Source: Leguminivora glycinivorella (Eukaryota > Arthropoda > Insecta > Lepidoptera > Tortricidae). From it: 64,000 bases of DNA. Shown in pieces: positions 11,985-23,045 of this stretch. The position numbers and the translations under genes were made by a program. The stretch's first letter is position 1, and every line of letters begins with the position of its first letter. Under the pieces are notes generated by a model that saw only the letters and a program-made list of their open reading frames with translations, was not told the origin of the DNA and made no database searches. Where the stretch lies: the NCBI RefSeq assembly GCF_023078275.1, contig NC_062993.1, positions 11,531,252 through 11,595,251 of the forward strand. The letters are read 5' to 3'.

Positions 11985-12165
11985 ATTTCAAATATTTACT
12001 GAATCCACGACGGTTGTAGGTACGTGAATATTAAATTTATGTCGCTACTGCTGCAACATGTTTCGGGCCAATTTTGGAGGCCCCTCTTCAGCCACATAGG
12101 ATCAGCAGCAGAGATATAATAACGTGAGTACAACCGCAGATTCAGTAAATATTTGGATATGTCTT
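11985..12165. repeat. hairpin repeat with gtttcgggcc core
   Basis: Ends are inversely related (tactgaatccacgacggttgt on the left, caaccgcagattcagtaaat on the right). The core holds caacatgtttcgggccaatt and ggcccctcttcagcc. Related in design to the element at 38405. Confidence 0.65.
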
Positions 12166-12191
12166 ACGAAAGTTTAACGTTTATAAAATTT

Positions 12192-12729
12192 ATTTTTCCC
12201 CTCACTAGCTCGGAAACACGTGTTTTGTCCTTTAATACCAGCGGGTAAAAACGCATTTTATCCACTAGTGGGTAAAGTAATTTGACCTTGAATTAAGTCA
12301 AATTAACTGCTTTAAAATTGATAAAAGTAGGTGAATCTAGTAATAAAGATGATTTACCACCTGTGGAACTACTGGAAGCAGTGATAAACGCATTTTTTGC
12401 GTTGTAGTTTCCTCGCTATAGTGAGGGGAAAAGTTTTGTGTTACACTCGGGTGCAAATGTATTTTTCCCCTCACTAGCTCGGAAACACGTGTTTTGTCCT
12501 TTAATACCAGTGGGTAAAAACGCATTTTATCCACTAGTGGGTAAAGTAATTTGACCTTGAATTAAGTCAAATTAACTGCTTTAAAATTGATAAAAGTAGG
12601 TGAATCTAGTAATAAAGATGAATTACCACCTGTGGAACTACTGGAAGCAGTGATAAACGCATTTTTTGCGTTGTAGTTTCCTCGCTATAGTGAGGGGAAA
12701 AGTTTTGTGTTACACTCGGGTGCAAATGT
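12192..12729. repeat. tandem duplication, 269-bp unit x2
   Basis: Copy 1 is 12192-12460 and copy 2 is 12461-12729. Both open with atttttcccctcactagctc and end with cactcgggtgcaaatgt. I see only about two base differences (ccagcggg/ccagtggg and gatgattt/gatgaatt), so the duplication is recent. Non-coding. Confidence 0.9.
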
Positions 12730-12744
12730 ATTTTACTTCGTGTG

Positions 12745-12840
12745 TTAAAAAACGAGCAAGTTCAGGATTCTATTCTCGAACCACTCGCTTCGCTCGTGGT
12801 TCAACTATAGAATCCTTTCACTTGCTCGTTTTTCAATTCC
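12745..12840. repeat. inverted repeat next to the 269-bp tandem
   Basis: aaaaaacgagcaagttcagg with attctattctcgaaccac is mirrored by gtggttcaactatagaat and tcacttgctcgttttt. It is probably the terminal part of the element whose internal part was duplicated. Confidence 0.65.
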
Positions 12841-13296
12841 ACACTCGGCGTTAAAATACAACTTTGCCCCCTTGTATAACAAATAACTATACATAATTCA
12901 TTCAGTCATTGGCGATATCACAAAACTGTCTTAACAAAGTCGAATTTCATTGCAAATGCCGATACATATTCATAGTTAAACGAGGTTATTTATTAGGGTG
13001 GGTTTAAGGTAAAAAGCACCTAATTTACATTATTTCAGGCTAGCCAGCTTTTAAACTGAATCCCATTTGCATAGTCAATTGGCAACCATTTTATAATAAG
13101 ATTTATATTTTGCCGAAGTTATAGAAATTGTAGTTGGGTATTTAGAAATTAATATTTTTTTCTTAAAACAAACAGCACTTTTTATAGTTATTTAATTTTG
13201 TTATTTTCTGTATTATGGTATGCAATTACGAGTATTTATCTATACTATAGACTAATACTCGTTAAAGATGTATATAGTACAATTAGTAGGCTCTAT
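12841..13296. other. no recognised feature
   Basis: AT-rich; nothing supported. Confidence 0.45.
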
Positions 13297-13554
13297 ACAC
13301 CCTGTTTTTATTGAATTCCGTTAACTTTAAGGGAAGGTTCTTTAGATCAAATACAATAAATTTCTCTATGAAACTAGCGTCTTAACTCTTACGGTTACTG
13401 AGTCATTAAAAAAATTAAAATAATTACTGAACACGTGTGTGACAGCCTTTACCACTTCCTAATGTTATTTGTTTTGACATAAGCCGTCACTTGACACTAA
13501 CTTGAATATTATTCTTAAGGGTCTCTCACACTAATTAATTCATTTATTATGTGG
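13297..13554. repeat. repeat shared with 5138-5398
   Basis: Second copy of the acaccctgtttttattgaa ... ctctcacactaa unit, same orientation, with scattered substitutions. Confidence 0.8.
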
Positions 13555-13689
13555 TCGTCGATATTAGCTCATGGTTTGATTGTCAGTTGCCATACGTTTT
13601 TCCACATGGAAGATCCATGATACTGGAGCTTCTGCATGCGGGTAGGTTGTTTCAAGAACACTTTAGCCACAGAAGTAGATTTATATAGA

Positions 13690-14190
13690 AGAAACAAGTT
13701 CATCTATTTGTATGGGGGCCGAGCGTGTCAGATTTTGCACTGAAGTTGTCACTTACCTGTGATTTTAAATATGTCTCAGGCCATTGAGTGTTCATAATTT
13801 TTGTGTAGTTGCAATTAAATGAAAATGAAAATGAAAATAAACGTATTGAGGCAAAAACATTATAACAAGGGTTAAAACAGTGGTTCCCAAACTATGCCGA
13901 GCCTGTATCTTAGGAGCCATAGAGAGGTCATGAGTAGCATTTAAATTTTAAGTTGCACTGTAGTTTCTCCAAAGAAGTTATAGAGGTAGGTAATACTAAG
14001 AACGAACATAATTTTTAGTCTTTTAAAAGGCATGCAATAATTAGAAATACTAGTAAATAATAAGTAACGCGGCATTTTTAATGTTTTTGTTGACTTTAAC
14101 TTACAAAAATTGACGACCGAAAGCTGCAATCTGCGATTAAAAACGGACAACTCGGTTGATTTTACTGAGTTCATTTGACACGCTAAGTAG
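13690..14190. repeat. dispersed repeat family I
   Basis: Shares gtgtcagattttgcactgaa, gtgattttaaatatgtctca, aagctgcaatctgcg and ggacaactcggttgatttta (minus strand) with copies at 25995-26260 and 59640-59850. No coding capacity. Confidence 0.7.
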
Positions 14191-14705
14191 TAGTATCTAT
14201 GGTATTTATGGCATCTGTGACTTTATCAAACACTAGACTCAAACTACTATTACAAATTAGAGCATAAAAATCCAATTTTATCCACCTGACAACAGACCCT
14301 CAGAGTGGGCAAATAGGTAAAAGCATTATGGAGACCTTTTTGCACACGTCAGTAGGTTCAGGGCTGAACTGACCTAGTATAGCTTAGACCAGAAGGATCA
14401 CTGATAATAAGGGTTCCGTTTTTCCTTTCTGTGGTATGGAATCCTCAAAAACCGTAGACGAATATACATAGATTGATAAATTCTCTACTCAACCATAAAA
14501 GGTAAAAGATGAAATAAGAGACTAAAGTATTGAAAAAAACATATAATTACGAGTATATGAGTATTAATTATTAATTCTTTATAATATATCTACTTAAGAG
14601 CGATAATCATTGGCCTATGTGAAGAAATCTGTGTCTGCTAGTGCATCGTATATTTTACTTTACGACATTCAAATTGAGAAAATGTTGTTACTATATATAT
14701 ATATA
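14191..14705. other. no recognised feature
   Basis: AT-rich; ends in a short (at)n run at 14692-14706. Confidence 0.45.
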
Positions 14706-14912
14706 TGCCTGTGTGGTGACGGGTTAAGAATTTGTGGGTGTCGTAGAAGGCGACTATGGGATATGGGTCAAATTGTGGCGTAGGCGAGAGGCTGGCAACC
14801 TGTCACTGCAATGTCACAGTTTCGTTTTCTTTCAACCCCTTATTTGCCAAGAGTAGCACTGAAGCTTTCGTAGTTTCACGTGCTCTGCCTACCCCTTTAT
14901 GGGATTTATATA
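14706..14912 (+). repeat. dispersed repeat family C
   Basis: gcctgtgtggtgacgggtta, gtcgtagaaggcgactatgg, ggcgagaggctggcaacctg, gtcacagtttcgttttcttt and accccttatttgccaagag follow in order. It runs into an AT microsatellite in place of the ATGT tail. Confidence 0.8.
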
Positions 14913-14919
14913 TATTTCC

Positions 14920-14924
<5 letters not shown>

Positions 14925-14996
<72 letters not shown>
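14925..14996. repeat. (TA)n microsatellite
   Basis: Near-pure ta dinucleotide run with one c interruption. Confidence 0.95.
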
Positions 14997-14998
<2 letters not shown>

Positions 14999-15047
14999 TG
15001 CCCTCTTGGTAGTTAAAAGGTTGGCCATTAATTAACCATACCATATA

Positions 15048-15412
15048 CCATATATACAGAGTGGGGCCTGTAACAAAGGCGAAGAATTGAAGTCTAGGCT
15101 ATTCTCCTTATACAGATCAACATTTGTTCGGCGACTTTTAAAAATAACTTGTATTTTGATTTTTATCACCCTTGAAAGTTTTTTCTAAGAGGTAATGTAT
15201 TGCGAATTCTGATAAGTCTAAAGTGTGACAGACAACGTCAATGACAACAATAATGGCGTACATTGAAGCTAATATTTATTTTGTATGAAAAATTAAAAAT
15301 TTAAAGACTTCATAATTTTTAAAAGTCACTGAACAAATGTTGATCTGTATAAGGAGAATAGCCTACAGTACAATTCTTCGCCTTTGTTACAGGCCCCACT
15401 CTGTATATATGG
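15048..15412. repeat. fold-back element, 365 bp
   Basis: The left arm ccatatatacagagtggggc is mirrored by gccccactctgtatatatgg at the right end. The arms continue inward with tgtaacaaaggcgaagaatt and, further in, ggctattctccttatacaga with atcaacatttgttc. Non-coding. Confidence 0.85.
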
Positions 15413-15422
15413 TGACTTTTAC

Positions 15423-17244
15423 GGGTACGTATCACAATGTCTAAAGTTAAAAAACCTAACGTTAAATGACCTACGTTCAAAATACCTAAAATCAAAATAC
15501 ATAATGGTGTTTCGACCGAAATTCAAAATACCTAAAGTTTAAAAAGGTGCATATTATAATGTCTAAAATAACAAAACTAACGTTAAATGACCTACGTTCA
15601 AAATACCTAAAATTAAAAAAACTAACGTTAAATGACCTACGTTCAAAATACCTAAAATCGAAATACCTAATGATTAAAATCCGAAAAGCAAAAATGTCTA
15701 ATAAATGGGGCTTAAATAACCGGTTTACCCTTGAATCGTCGACAGACAATTAATCGAATATTATTTCAAAGACAACGTTTCAAATAATTTCATTTCATCG
15801 ACAGTTCATATCGTAGAATGATCGATACAAGTCAAATTAAACCGTGGACTTTTACTTCGTAGGTAACTTATTCCGAGTATACTTTATATCGTGGCATTTT
15901 GTTTTGTGTTTTTTAATTTTCTTTTGTTTTACATTAAACAAAAACCCATGATATTATTTAAATTTTGTGTACCTATTTCAATTGTTAATTTTTCTAAAAT
16001 TTTACAATTTGTAAATTATTTGTTTTTATGTTTTGGTCACAACTAACTTAACCTTCTTCTAACCTAACCTTTAAAGGTCGTGCGTTGATGTGTATGGTCG
16101 CAGCTCTAACCTAACCTAAACCTACTCTGTAAGCCGTTCTTTTCTGTGTGATCACAATTATAACCTAACCTAAACCTACTCTGTAAACTGTTTGTTTTTG
16201 TGTGTGGTCGCAGTACTAACCTAACCTAAACCTAATCTGTAAACTGTTTGTTTTTACGCGTGGTCACAGTTCTAACCTAACCTAAACCTAATTTAAAGGC
16301 CGTTCGTTGTTGTGTAAGGGCGGAGTTCTAACCTAACCTAAACCTACTCTAATATAGGATTTAAACCAATCGGGCAATTAAAGGTATGCTAAATAGAGGG
16401 AACTCTATTCGGCATACCTTTAATTGTCCGAAACGATTTTCGCATAACAGACTTCGCATAATTATTTTCAACGAATGTTAATTTGGCAGAAAACTTATTT
16501 GACATAATCTAAAATAATACTAATACTACTTTGTCCGAAAATAAGTTCGCATAATGCTTTTTACACCGATTGTTTTTTTATGAATAACATTGATTTGCAT
16601 AATTGTATTTGGCATATTTCTTAAAATCAGAATAACCACCTATATACTAAATGCAGTAAGGAGAGTCGGTTAGGTTAGGTTAGAACTGCGACCTCAAAGA
16701 AATACAATATTTTGTTAAGAATGCACGAATGTCGGTTAGGTTAGGTTAGAACTGCAACATCAATATAGTAGTATGTATTAGCTATGATAAAAATTCTACG
16801 TGATAAATTTCGACTAAACAATGTTATGCATAAAAACCATTCGACGAAAAACCTTTATGCACAACATATAATATATTCGAACAAACAAAAATATGCCTAA
16901 ATAAATTATGCGTAACTATACTATGCTTAAAATTAATACTTCAATATACCCTCTTTTACGCTCGCGTAACCTAACTACTTCGGTATTTTGATTATTTAAG
17001 TAATCATTTTTGGTATTTTGACCATAGGGTATTTCAAATGTTGGCTTATACAATTTAAGTGACATAGTTTTCGGTATTTCAAACTTTAGGTATTTAGTCC
17101 AATAGGTATTTTAAATTTCGGTAATTCGTTCGTAGGTGTAACTTGCTTAGGTATTTAAATCATTAGGTATTTTGATTTTAGGTATTTTGAACGTAGGTCA
17201 TTTAACGTTAGGTTTTTTAATTTTAAACATTGTGATACGTACCC
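15423..17244. mobile_element. 1.8-kb fold-back element with 9-bp target duplication
   Basis: The ends are inverted: gggtacgtatcacaatgt on the left and acattgtgatacgtaccc on the right, flanked on both sides by gacttttac (15414-15422 and 17245-17253). The terminal arms are built from repeated words (acgttaaatgacctacgttc, aaaatacctaaa) occurring at least three times on the left. The interior holds a minisatellite of telomere-like cctaa words and a hairpin around 16370-16430. Long, internally repetitive arms and a 9-bp duplication fit Foldback/MULE-type DNA transposons; class assignment is inference. No transposase frame is visible. Confidence 0.8.
16025..16350. repeat. about 56-bp minisatellite with CCTAA words
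   Basis: ctaacctaacctaaacctac-type blocks begin near 16059, 16106, 16160, 16216, 16272 and 16328; the last three intervals are 56 bp. Inverted relatives (ggttaggttaggttagaact) lie at 16671 and 16734. The words resemble the insect telomere unit TTAGG but are interspersed with unique spacer. Confidence 0.85.
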
Positions 17245-17424
17245 GACTTTTACTAAACCTTAAAGTCGATTTTCTGGACCAGTATAAGGTGCCCTCTTGG
17301 TGGTTAAAAGGTTGTCCATTAATTACCGGGCACCCTGTATATATATCTGTACTATTTCAGCATATTGTAGAAAGCTTATTATATGGATGTAGGTAAATAA
17401 TAATATACGTTTATTATATAACCA

Positions 17425-17640
17425 CAAAAATAAAATGTTGAAAAAACCCCCGACCGTGACACAGTGAACCGATTTTCATGAAACATGGCTAAGAACACTC
17501 CCGACTAACTCAGCTTTCAAACAAAAAAAAAACTAAATCGAAATTGGTTCATCCGTTCGGGAGCTACGATGCCACAGACAGGCACACACACAGACAGACA
17601 AACAGACAGACAGACACTTCAAACTTTTTTGCGTAGGGGT
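17425..17640 (-). repeat. dispersed repeat family A, minus copy
   Basis: aaaaacccccgaccgtgaca, ttttcatgaaacatggctaa, actcccgactaactcagctt, ttcatccgttcgggagctac and an (acagac)n run. Confidence 0.85.
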
Positions 17641-18659
17641 TATTAAACATTGAAAATCAATTCTCTTCTTCTTCTTCAATTTCTCATTTGATCTTGATTT
17701 TTCTAGTAGCTAACAATTATAAATAAATATCTAAACTAGTCTTTATGAATCATTTGAATTCTTTCTATCGTAAAATGACCTGTAATTTTCCCATAAACTT
17801 CACATAATATTAACGTCAAATATTCTTAGATCTATTAAATAATTCACCTTCAAAGCGAACGAAATAATATACCCATGAAATAATAATTAACATCAACATT
17901 AATTATGTGGATGGACGAGAGGACACCTTAATACTTCATCAAAGTCATATCTAATTAACAATATCAAAGACATATAACTATAGACAGGTAAAGTCTACGA
18001 AAAAAACCATACAGAAAAAGGTATGGTGGCCTAGATGGCATTACACCTTTGGGGTACGCTCAGCTAGATGGCGTTGATATTAATATTTGACATTTTAACA
18101 CATATCAAGTTAAGAATATGGGCCAAATTGTCAAAACTGAGGTTCAAAAGTTTTAAGGCTGTGTCGAGAGATGGCAGTGATTACACATTTTACTTCGACG
18201 GTAACTCTCTATAATACTCGATCCTCTTTGATGATACCTACGTAAATAAAATGTGACAGAGTTTGACGAAGGTACGCTTGATATCGTTGATTTCATTTGT
18301 GAATTAAATCACAAAAAAGTAACCTAACAAAAATAAGAAGCGCTGGCTGGGGCCCATTTCTCAAAACTGAAAGTTACAAGTTACAAGCGGAATTCTCTTT
18401 CCAAGTTGTCATATTAGACATTTACTATGTACCACTTGTAAATTGTAACTTATAGCTTCGAGATATAGGCCTCTGGATGTCGTGAGAGCAGACTGGGGAC
18501 ATGCAAGGGAATATATTTCACACCTAAGGATGCCGAAGACCGGGCGAAGTGGAGAAGACTGAGCAGGAAAGCGGACCCTGGCGCTAGCTCGCGTTATCAA
18601 TTTTCTTTTGTCTTGCACGGAGCGAGCCGAAACCTATAAATTTATACTACTATAGCATG
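17641..18659. other. no recognised gene
   Basis: AT-rich to about 18350, then a more GC-balanced stretch (18400-18620) whose minus-strand frame (18409-18618) has no recognisable domain. Confidence 0.4.
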
Positions 18660-18875
18660 TCATGTGTAAATTAGCTGATCAACCAAGGCAAAACCCTGGG
18701 GTAGCTGGTATTATTTTACAATAACTATGCTATGCACTATAAACTGAAATAGATACCATACACTAAAGAAGAAGCGATCAAGCCCACTGGTGGCGAAGCC
18801 GGGAATCGAACCCGGGTCTCCAGCTAACGCGACGTGATAAACCGCTACACCACCCCGACCGCCGAGGTACCCGTC
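18660..18875 (-). repeat. tRNA-derived SINE, minus strand
   Basis: The reverse strand begins ggtcggggtggtgtagcggt (A-box) and has cccgggttcgattcccggct (B-box/T-arm) about 45 bp on. The T-arm pairs well, but the acceptor and anticodon stems have mismatches and no plausible anticodon is set. The body continues to about 18660. SINE head of a tRNA-Asp-like type rather than a working tRNA. Confidence 0.7.
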
Positions 18876-19694
18876 GAAATTTCTCTAGTGTAGGTTATCT
18901 CTGAAGGCTAGGCGCCTTTGACCAACTCTAATTTGTGCTTGCACGAATCCTTTTGCAGGATTACGCGATATAGCGAGAGAGATGGTGCTGCCATACATGA
19001 ATTACATGATGCATGTTTTTTCCCCTTTTAGAGCAAGAGATATTTCGGCGAAGCATTCATTAACTCAAATGGATTGGCATTTCGGCTACATCCTCAGCTT
19101 TACGAATGATTCCAGCTTTGTGACTCAATACGATTGTGTAGGACATGTACTAATAGTACAAAAGATACGAATCCCTGCACTGTACTAGACCGAACTACTC
19201 CTAAATGATTCTGCTCTCTAGTATATTTAGTACACTCACACACGCGCAACAGAATGGGAGCGAAAGGAGCGAAAGGTCGAGGAGTGACAATGACAGCAAA
19301 GCGATCCGTGTGATCCGACCGCAACCGAACTAAAACCGACTGACTCGGACCGAGAGCGCGCGAAAACGGCCGATCAGCTCTCGGCTAGTACGAGCGAGCG
19401 TTACTGTACGCCATATGCACAATTTGTCTTTCGCTCTCGGTGTACTACTGTACTAAATGTCCTAAAAGAACGAACTAGTACACGTCAGTTGGGAGCGATT
19501 TTTTCACTGAACGAGCAGGCACAACTCTACTCAATACCCGTTAATGACTAGCTTTGGCTTTAGCCAACGTGCCACAATAGGGACAGAGCTTTAAAGCTGT
19601 ATGGAATCGATACAGCCTTTAAAGATGATTACTGCCTGTTTCCAATCGTTACACAGATATAGCATAGATTAAATATAAGAAGATCATACCATCC
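18876..19694. other. no recognised gene
   Basis: Contains a GC-richer stretch (about 19220-19520) with short words such as gaccga, cgagcg and gagcgaaagg recurring; no open frame with recognisable product. Confidence 0.4.
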
Positions 19695-19893
19695 CCATTA
19701 CACCACACATAGATGGCGCCACAAAAAATGTGTTGTAGCTTTCGATTATACTTGTAGGTGGCGTTAAGTGTCACTTTTGACATAGATTTATGGCTCGAAA
19801 TTGACACTTAACGCCAATCTATAAATATACTAGAAATAATCGATGGCAACAAGGCATTTTTTTGTGGCGCCATCTATGTGTAGTGAGAGGTGA
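19695..19893. repeat. fold-back element, about 200 bp
   Basis: acacatagatggcgccacaaa on the left mirrors tttgtggcgccatctatgtg on the right. Inner arms share ggcgttaagtgtc/gacacttaacgcc. Confidence 0.8.
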
Positions 19894-20064
19894 TGATTGT
19901 GTGGAGACATGCACTGAAAAAATGGAGTAACTGATGACGCACTAGGTATTATAGTGGTCTCACCACGACTCGAACGAAACTGAAACTACTTTTTGTTATG
20001 TTAATAACAAAATATATTTTCTAATTTAAGTTTCAATTTTAACTTTATCAAATAAGAACTACCT

Positions 20065-20305
20065 ACACCCTACCAGCCTTTTTTATGGGATAGGAGGCAA
20101 ACGAGCAGACAGGTCGCCTGGTGGTAAGCGATCACCGCCGCCCATGGACACCCGAAACACCTACCAGAGGTGTTGGAGGTGCGTTGCCGGCCTTTAAGAT
20201 GGGTGTACGCTCTTTTCTTGAAGATTTGAAGGTCGTATCGGTCCGGAAATACCACAGGCGACAATTCATTCCACAGTTTAGCTGTGCGGGGCAGGAAGTT
20301 TAGGT
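20065..20305 (+). repeat. dispersed lepidopteran repeat (gggataggaggcaaacgag type)
   Basis: Carries ttatgggataggaggcaaac, gtcgcctggtggtaagcgat, cgcccatggacacccg and gtgcgttgccggcctttaag, and ends ttccacagtttagctgtgcg. I recognise it as a very common moth/butterfly interspersed sequence. A minus-strand fragment lies near 24325-24400. Both-strand frames here are accidental. Confidence 0.7.
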
Positions 20306-20604
20306 TTTAAACTTAAATTTAACTAACAACAACACTAATCCCAATCCATCCATTCCAACCATTCCATTAAAGCCACACTTACCAATCCATTTAAGTTTGA
20401 CTGGTAGAAAATGTCAAGTTCGCATATGTCAGTTAACACTAAGCTATAAAGTAGCTGCACAGTTGACCGCAAAGTCGTTACAAAAAGGCACGTGTGAAGC
20501 GCCCTAAAATAATGGCGTGACCACTTCGTAGTAATCACGAACAAGCGTCAGGTAAGAAAGCGTCGATACAATCAATTCTAGATGTGTCAGTGTCACTAAT
20601 ACTG

Positions 20605-20739
20605 AGTGCGTTTTCACATTATCCGATCCGATATCGGATGTCGGACCGATATCCCATACATTACAGGCGCCATCTTGGATTTTTTCCACTGAAATCCTTC
20701 CGACATCCGATATCGGATCGGATAATGTGAAAACGGACT
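20605..20739. repeat. MITE with 40-bp inverted ends
   Basis: gtgcgttttcacattatccg plus atccgatatcggatgtcgga on the left is mirrored at the right by tccgacatccgatatcggat and cggataatgtgaaaac. Confidence 0.85.
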
Positions 20740-21034
20740 TATAGCTAGAAGTGGGAAAGGTTTAACCAAGGATTATTTATATAGGATTTGCATACTTCAT
20801 ACTAAGAATCGTACCTCGATTTTTAGCGCCACCTATTAAATACTATCATAACTACACTGATGATACCTACATTTTTTTTTTTTTTAAATATGTATTGACG
20901 TCTTCTTCTTATCGTGTAAAGGGATCATAAGTTATAAATTAAATAATATTTTGCCAACGTCTTGCCACCTCCAACCCTCGGGGGTAGCATTTATAAGGTC
21001 TTCTGCAGTGCACTTAGCTGGGCACAGGGAACAT

Positions 21035-21290
21035 TGCGACGACCGGTCTGGCGCAGTCGGTAGTGACCCTGCCTGCTACGCCGCGGTCCCGGGTTCGAAT
21101 CCCGGTAAGGGCATTTATTTGTGTGATGAGCACAGATATTTGTTCCTGAGTCATGGATGTTTTCTATGTATATAAGTATTTATATATATAATATATATAT
21201 AGCGTTGTCTGAGTACCCACAACACAAGCCTTCTTGAGCTTACCGTGGGGCTCAGTCAATCTGTGTAAGAATGTCCTATAATATTTATAA
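21035..21290 (+). repeat. tRNA-derived SINE (family D), full-length-like
   Basis: The tRNA-like head has ggtctggcgcagtcggtagt (A-box) and gggttcgaatcccggtaagg (B-box). The body has gcatttatttgtgtgatgag, cacagatatttgttcctgag and tcatggatgttttctatgta. The 3' part ends gctcagtcaatctgtgtaag, followed by AT repeats. Other copies at 11820 (minus), 32972 (+) and a relic at 45092. Confidence 0.85.
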
Positions 21291-21309
21291 TATTTATAAT
21301 TATAATTTA

Positions 21310-21420
21310 TTTATAATTGCATCATTATGTTGCGTTGTTTGTATATCACCACATTCACATAGTGCGTCACTTTGTCCCGGGTTGATTCCCCATTTTCCCC
21401 ATTTGTATTGACGTGATATC
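21310..21420 (-). pseudogene. LINE ORF2 C-terminal zinc-knuckle fragment
   Basis: The minus-strand frame reads YKWGKWGINPGQSDALCECG followed by DIQTTQHN. The longer element at 45541-47328 has the matching region YKWGWNESPLCDCG and DQTTQHI. Only this segment of the C-terminal C-x-C...H motif is left. Confidence 0.65.
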
Positions 21421-21599
21421 ATGATTTTAAGATAAAGAAATACGTCATTTGTTTTTATAAAAAATAAAATATTTGGGGAAGATATGATTTTGGCCACTTT
21501 CAGGCTGCGAACAAGCGCACTCTAGTTTTAAGCCTGAAAAGCCCATATATTATAACATGTAAAATGGTGCAATAAAGAATATTTACTTACTTACTTATT

Positions 21600-22034
21600 T
21601 ACTTATTACAGGGGTACGCTTTTTTGTTTTCAAACTCCGCATCTACCCCCACCATCCATCAAAACTGCGTATATTTTTAACAACCCCGAGCAATTATCGA
21701 CACGCAGGGTTCTATTTTTACGGAACCCTAAAATAATTAGTAGATTACAGCGAGACGAGGGTTCCGTAATGAAATTAGTTTTACGGAATGTGAGACAAGC
21801 AAGGTGGTAAGTGGGTTCGGTTTAGTGTGAGATAGAACTTTTGTATAGTAAGTTTGGTTAGTGCTTATTGTGGCGTTTCTTACGATATGTGAAATGTGAT
21901 GTTATTCGTTGATGTGATGTGTATACACTTTTTGGCACTTTTTTGTGTACGGATTTAATAGTATTAAATAATAATTAGAATGAATTATACTATCATATCT
22001 CAAAGTTATATTGTCTCAAATATCTCAAAAGTTA
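21600..22034. other. no recognised feature
   Basis: Begins at a (ttac)n tail of a retroposon (21580-21610) and contains the ggttctatttttacggaacc hairpin word. Otherwise unassigned. Confidence 0.4.
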
Positions 22035-22120
22035 AAAATGAATGCCCTGGATGAGACTTGAACTCACGGCTTCTGGATCGATACTCTAGCGCTCTGCCAA
22101 CTGAGCTATCAAGATCTCAT
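22035..22120 (-). repeat. tRNA-derived SINE head (family F), minus
   Basis: The reverse strand gives ttgatagctcagttggcaga (A-box) and gtgagttcaagtctcatcca (B-box). The 5' and 3' ends do not pair as an acceptor stem, so this is a SINE or tRNA relic and not a working tRNA. A related 3' half lies at 58060 (+). Confidence 0.65.
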
Positions 22121-22336
22121 CAATACACAACGAAACATTACACCATACGGATTCTTAACACGTTTAAAGTTTGCAATATGTCGAACCAGAGTTTTATAAA
22201 GCTTTTTACTATACTTTGCACATCCGATAGGTATGTAAATCAGGCATTCCAGTTTATTTGAAGTACAGACGTGGAATAATCCTTGCCTATTCGAAAATTT
22301 AAAATCTCAACCTGCCTAGTCTAGCCTGCCTGTTTA

Positions 22337-22590
22337 GCCTGTGTGGTGACGGGTTAAGAATTTCACCACCCCCTTTCTTCCCGTGGGTGTCGTAGAAGGC
22401 GACTATGGGATATGGGTTACACTGTGGCGTAGGCAAGAGGCTGACAACCTGTCACTGCAATGTCACAGTTTCGTTTTCTTTCAACCCCTTATTTGCCAAG
22501 AGTGGCACTGAAGCTTTAGTAGTTTCATGTGTTTTGCCTACCCTTTATGGGATACAGGCGTGATTGTATGTATGTATGTATGTAAAATCT
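22337..22590 (+). repeat. dispersed repeat family C, best-preserved copy
   Basis: Runs from gcctgtgtggtgacgggtta to gatacaggcgtgattgtatg and ends in (tatg)n. It shows the full unit: gtcgtagaaggcgactatgg, cgtaggcaagaggctgacaa, gtcacagtttcgttttcttt, accccttatttgccaagagt. Confidence 0.85.
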
Positions 22591-22779
22591 CAACCTGATT
22601 TTATATTACAATATGGTAGTGTTTGTTACTGGCTCAGATGTCCATAAATGTCAAAGACGGCGTTGACTGGAGAAGAGAAAATTCATTCAAAGAGTGACGT
22701 TGTTGAAACTTCATCAGTTTCTTTATAATCTGCCTACCTCTTTTAGGAATTCGCATGAATTCCGAATACGTCACTTGTT

Positions 22780-23045
22780 CTGTGTGTGTGTGTGTGTTTC
22801 TGTCTGTGGCATCGTAGCTCCCGAACTAACGAACCTATTTAGATTTTTTTTATATACATAATTTATTTCAGAAACAAAACGTGATACCTATTTCGTTACA
22901 TGAGCAAAAGAAACAAAACAATGACTTATATTATATAACTTTTTTTTCACTTTCCCATTCTAATTTTATCTTTGTCAGAGTGTTTGATGGAAATCTGTCC
23001 ACTATGTTGGTTTTTTTTTAATTCTTAATTTTGTAGTTAGGTTAG
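22780..23045 (+). repeat. dispersed repeat family A, interrupted copy
   Basis: gtgtgtttctgtctgtggca and tcgtagctcccgaac are followed by about 110 bp of unrelated AT-rich sequence, then tgatggaaatctgtccacta and the terminal gttaggttag. This suggests an insertion or decay within the copy. Confidence 0.65.

Noticed and set aside
16059..16760. Interstitial telomere (TTAGG)n tract
   Set aside because: Only two to three ccta-type words per unit, separated by unique spacer in 56-bp periodicity; this is a minisatellite within a transposon, not a telomere array.
18790..18860. tRNA gene on the minus strand
   Set aside because: The T-arm is good but acceptor and anticodon stems have mismatches and no sensible anticodon; it is followed by a SINE body.
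21040..21110. tRNA gene (+)
   Set aside because: A- and B-boxes are present, but the sequence runs into the family D SINE body found in other copies.
22040..22115. tRNA gene on the minus strand
   Set aside because: Ends do not pair as an acceptor stem; a related half copy exists at 58060.
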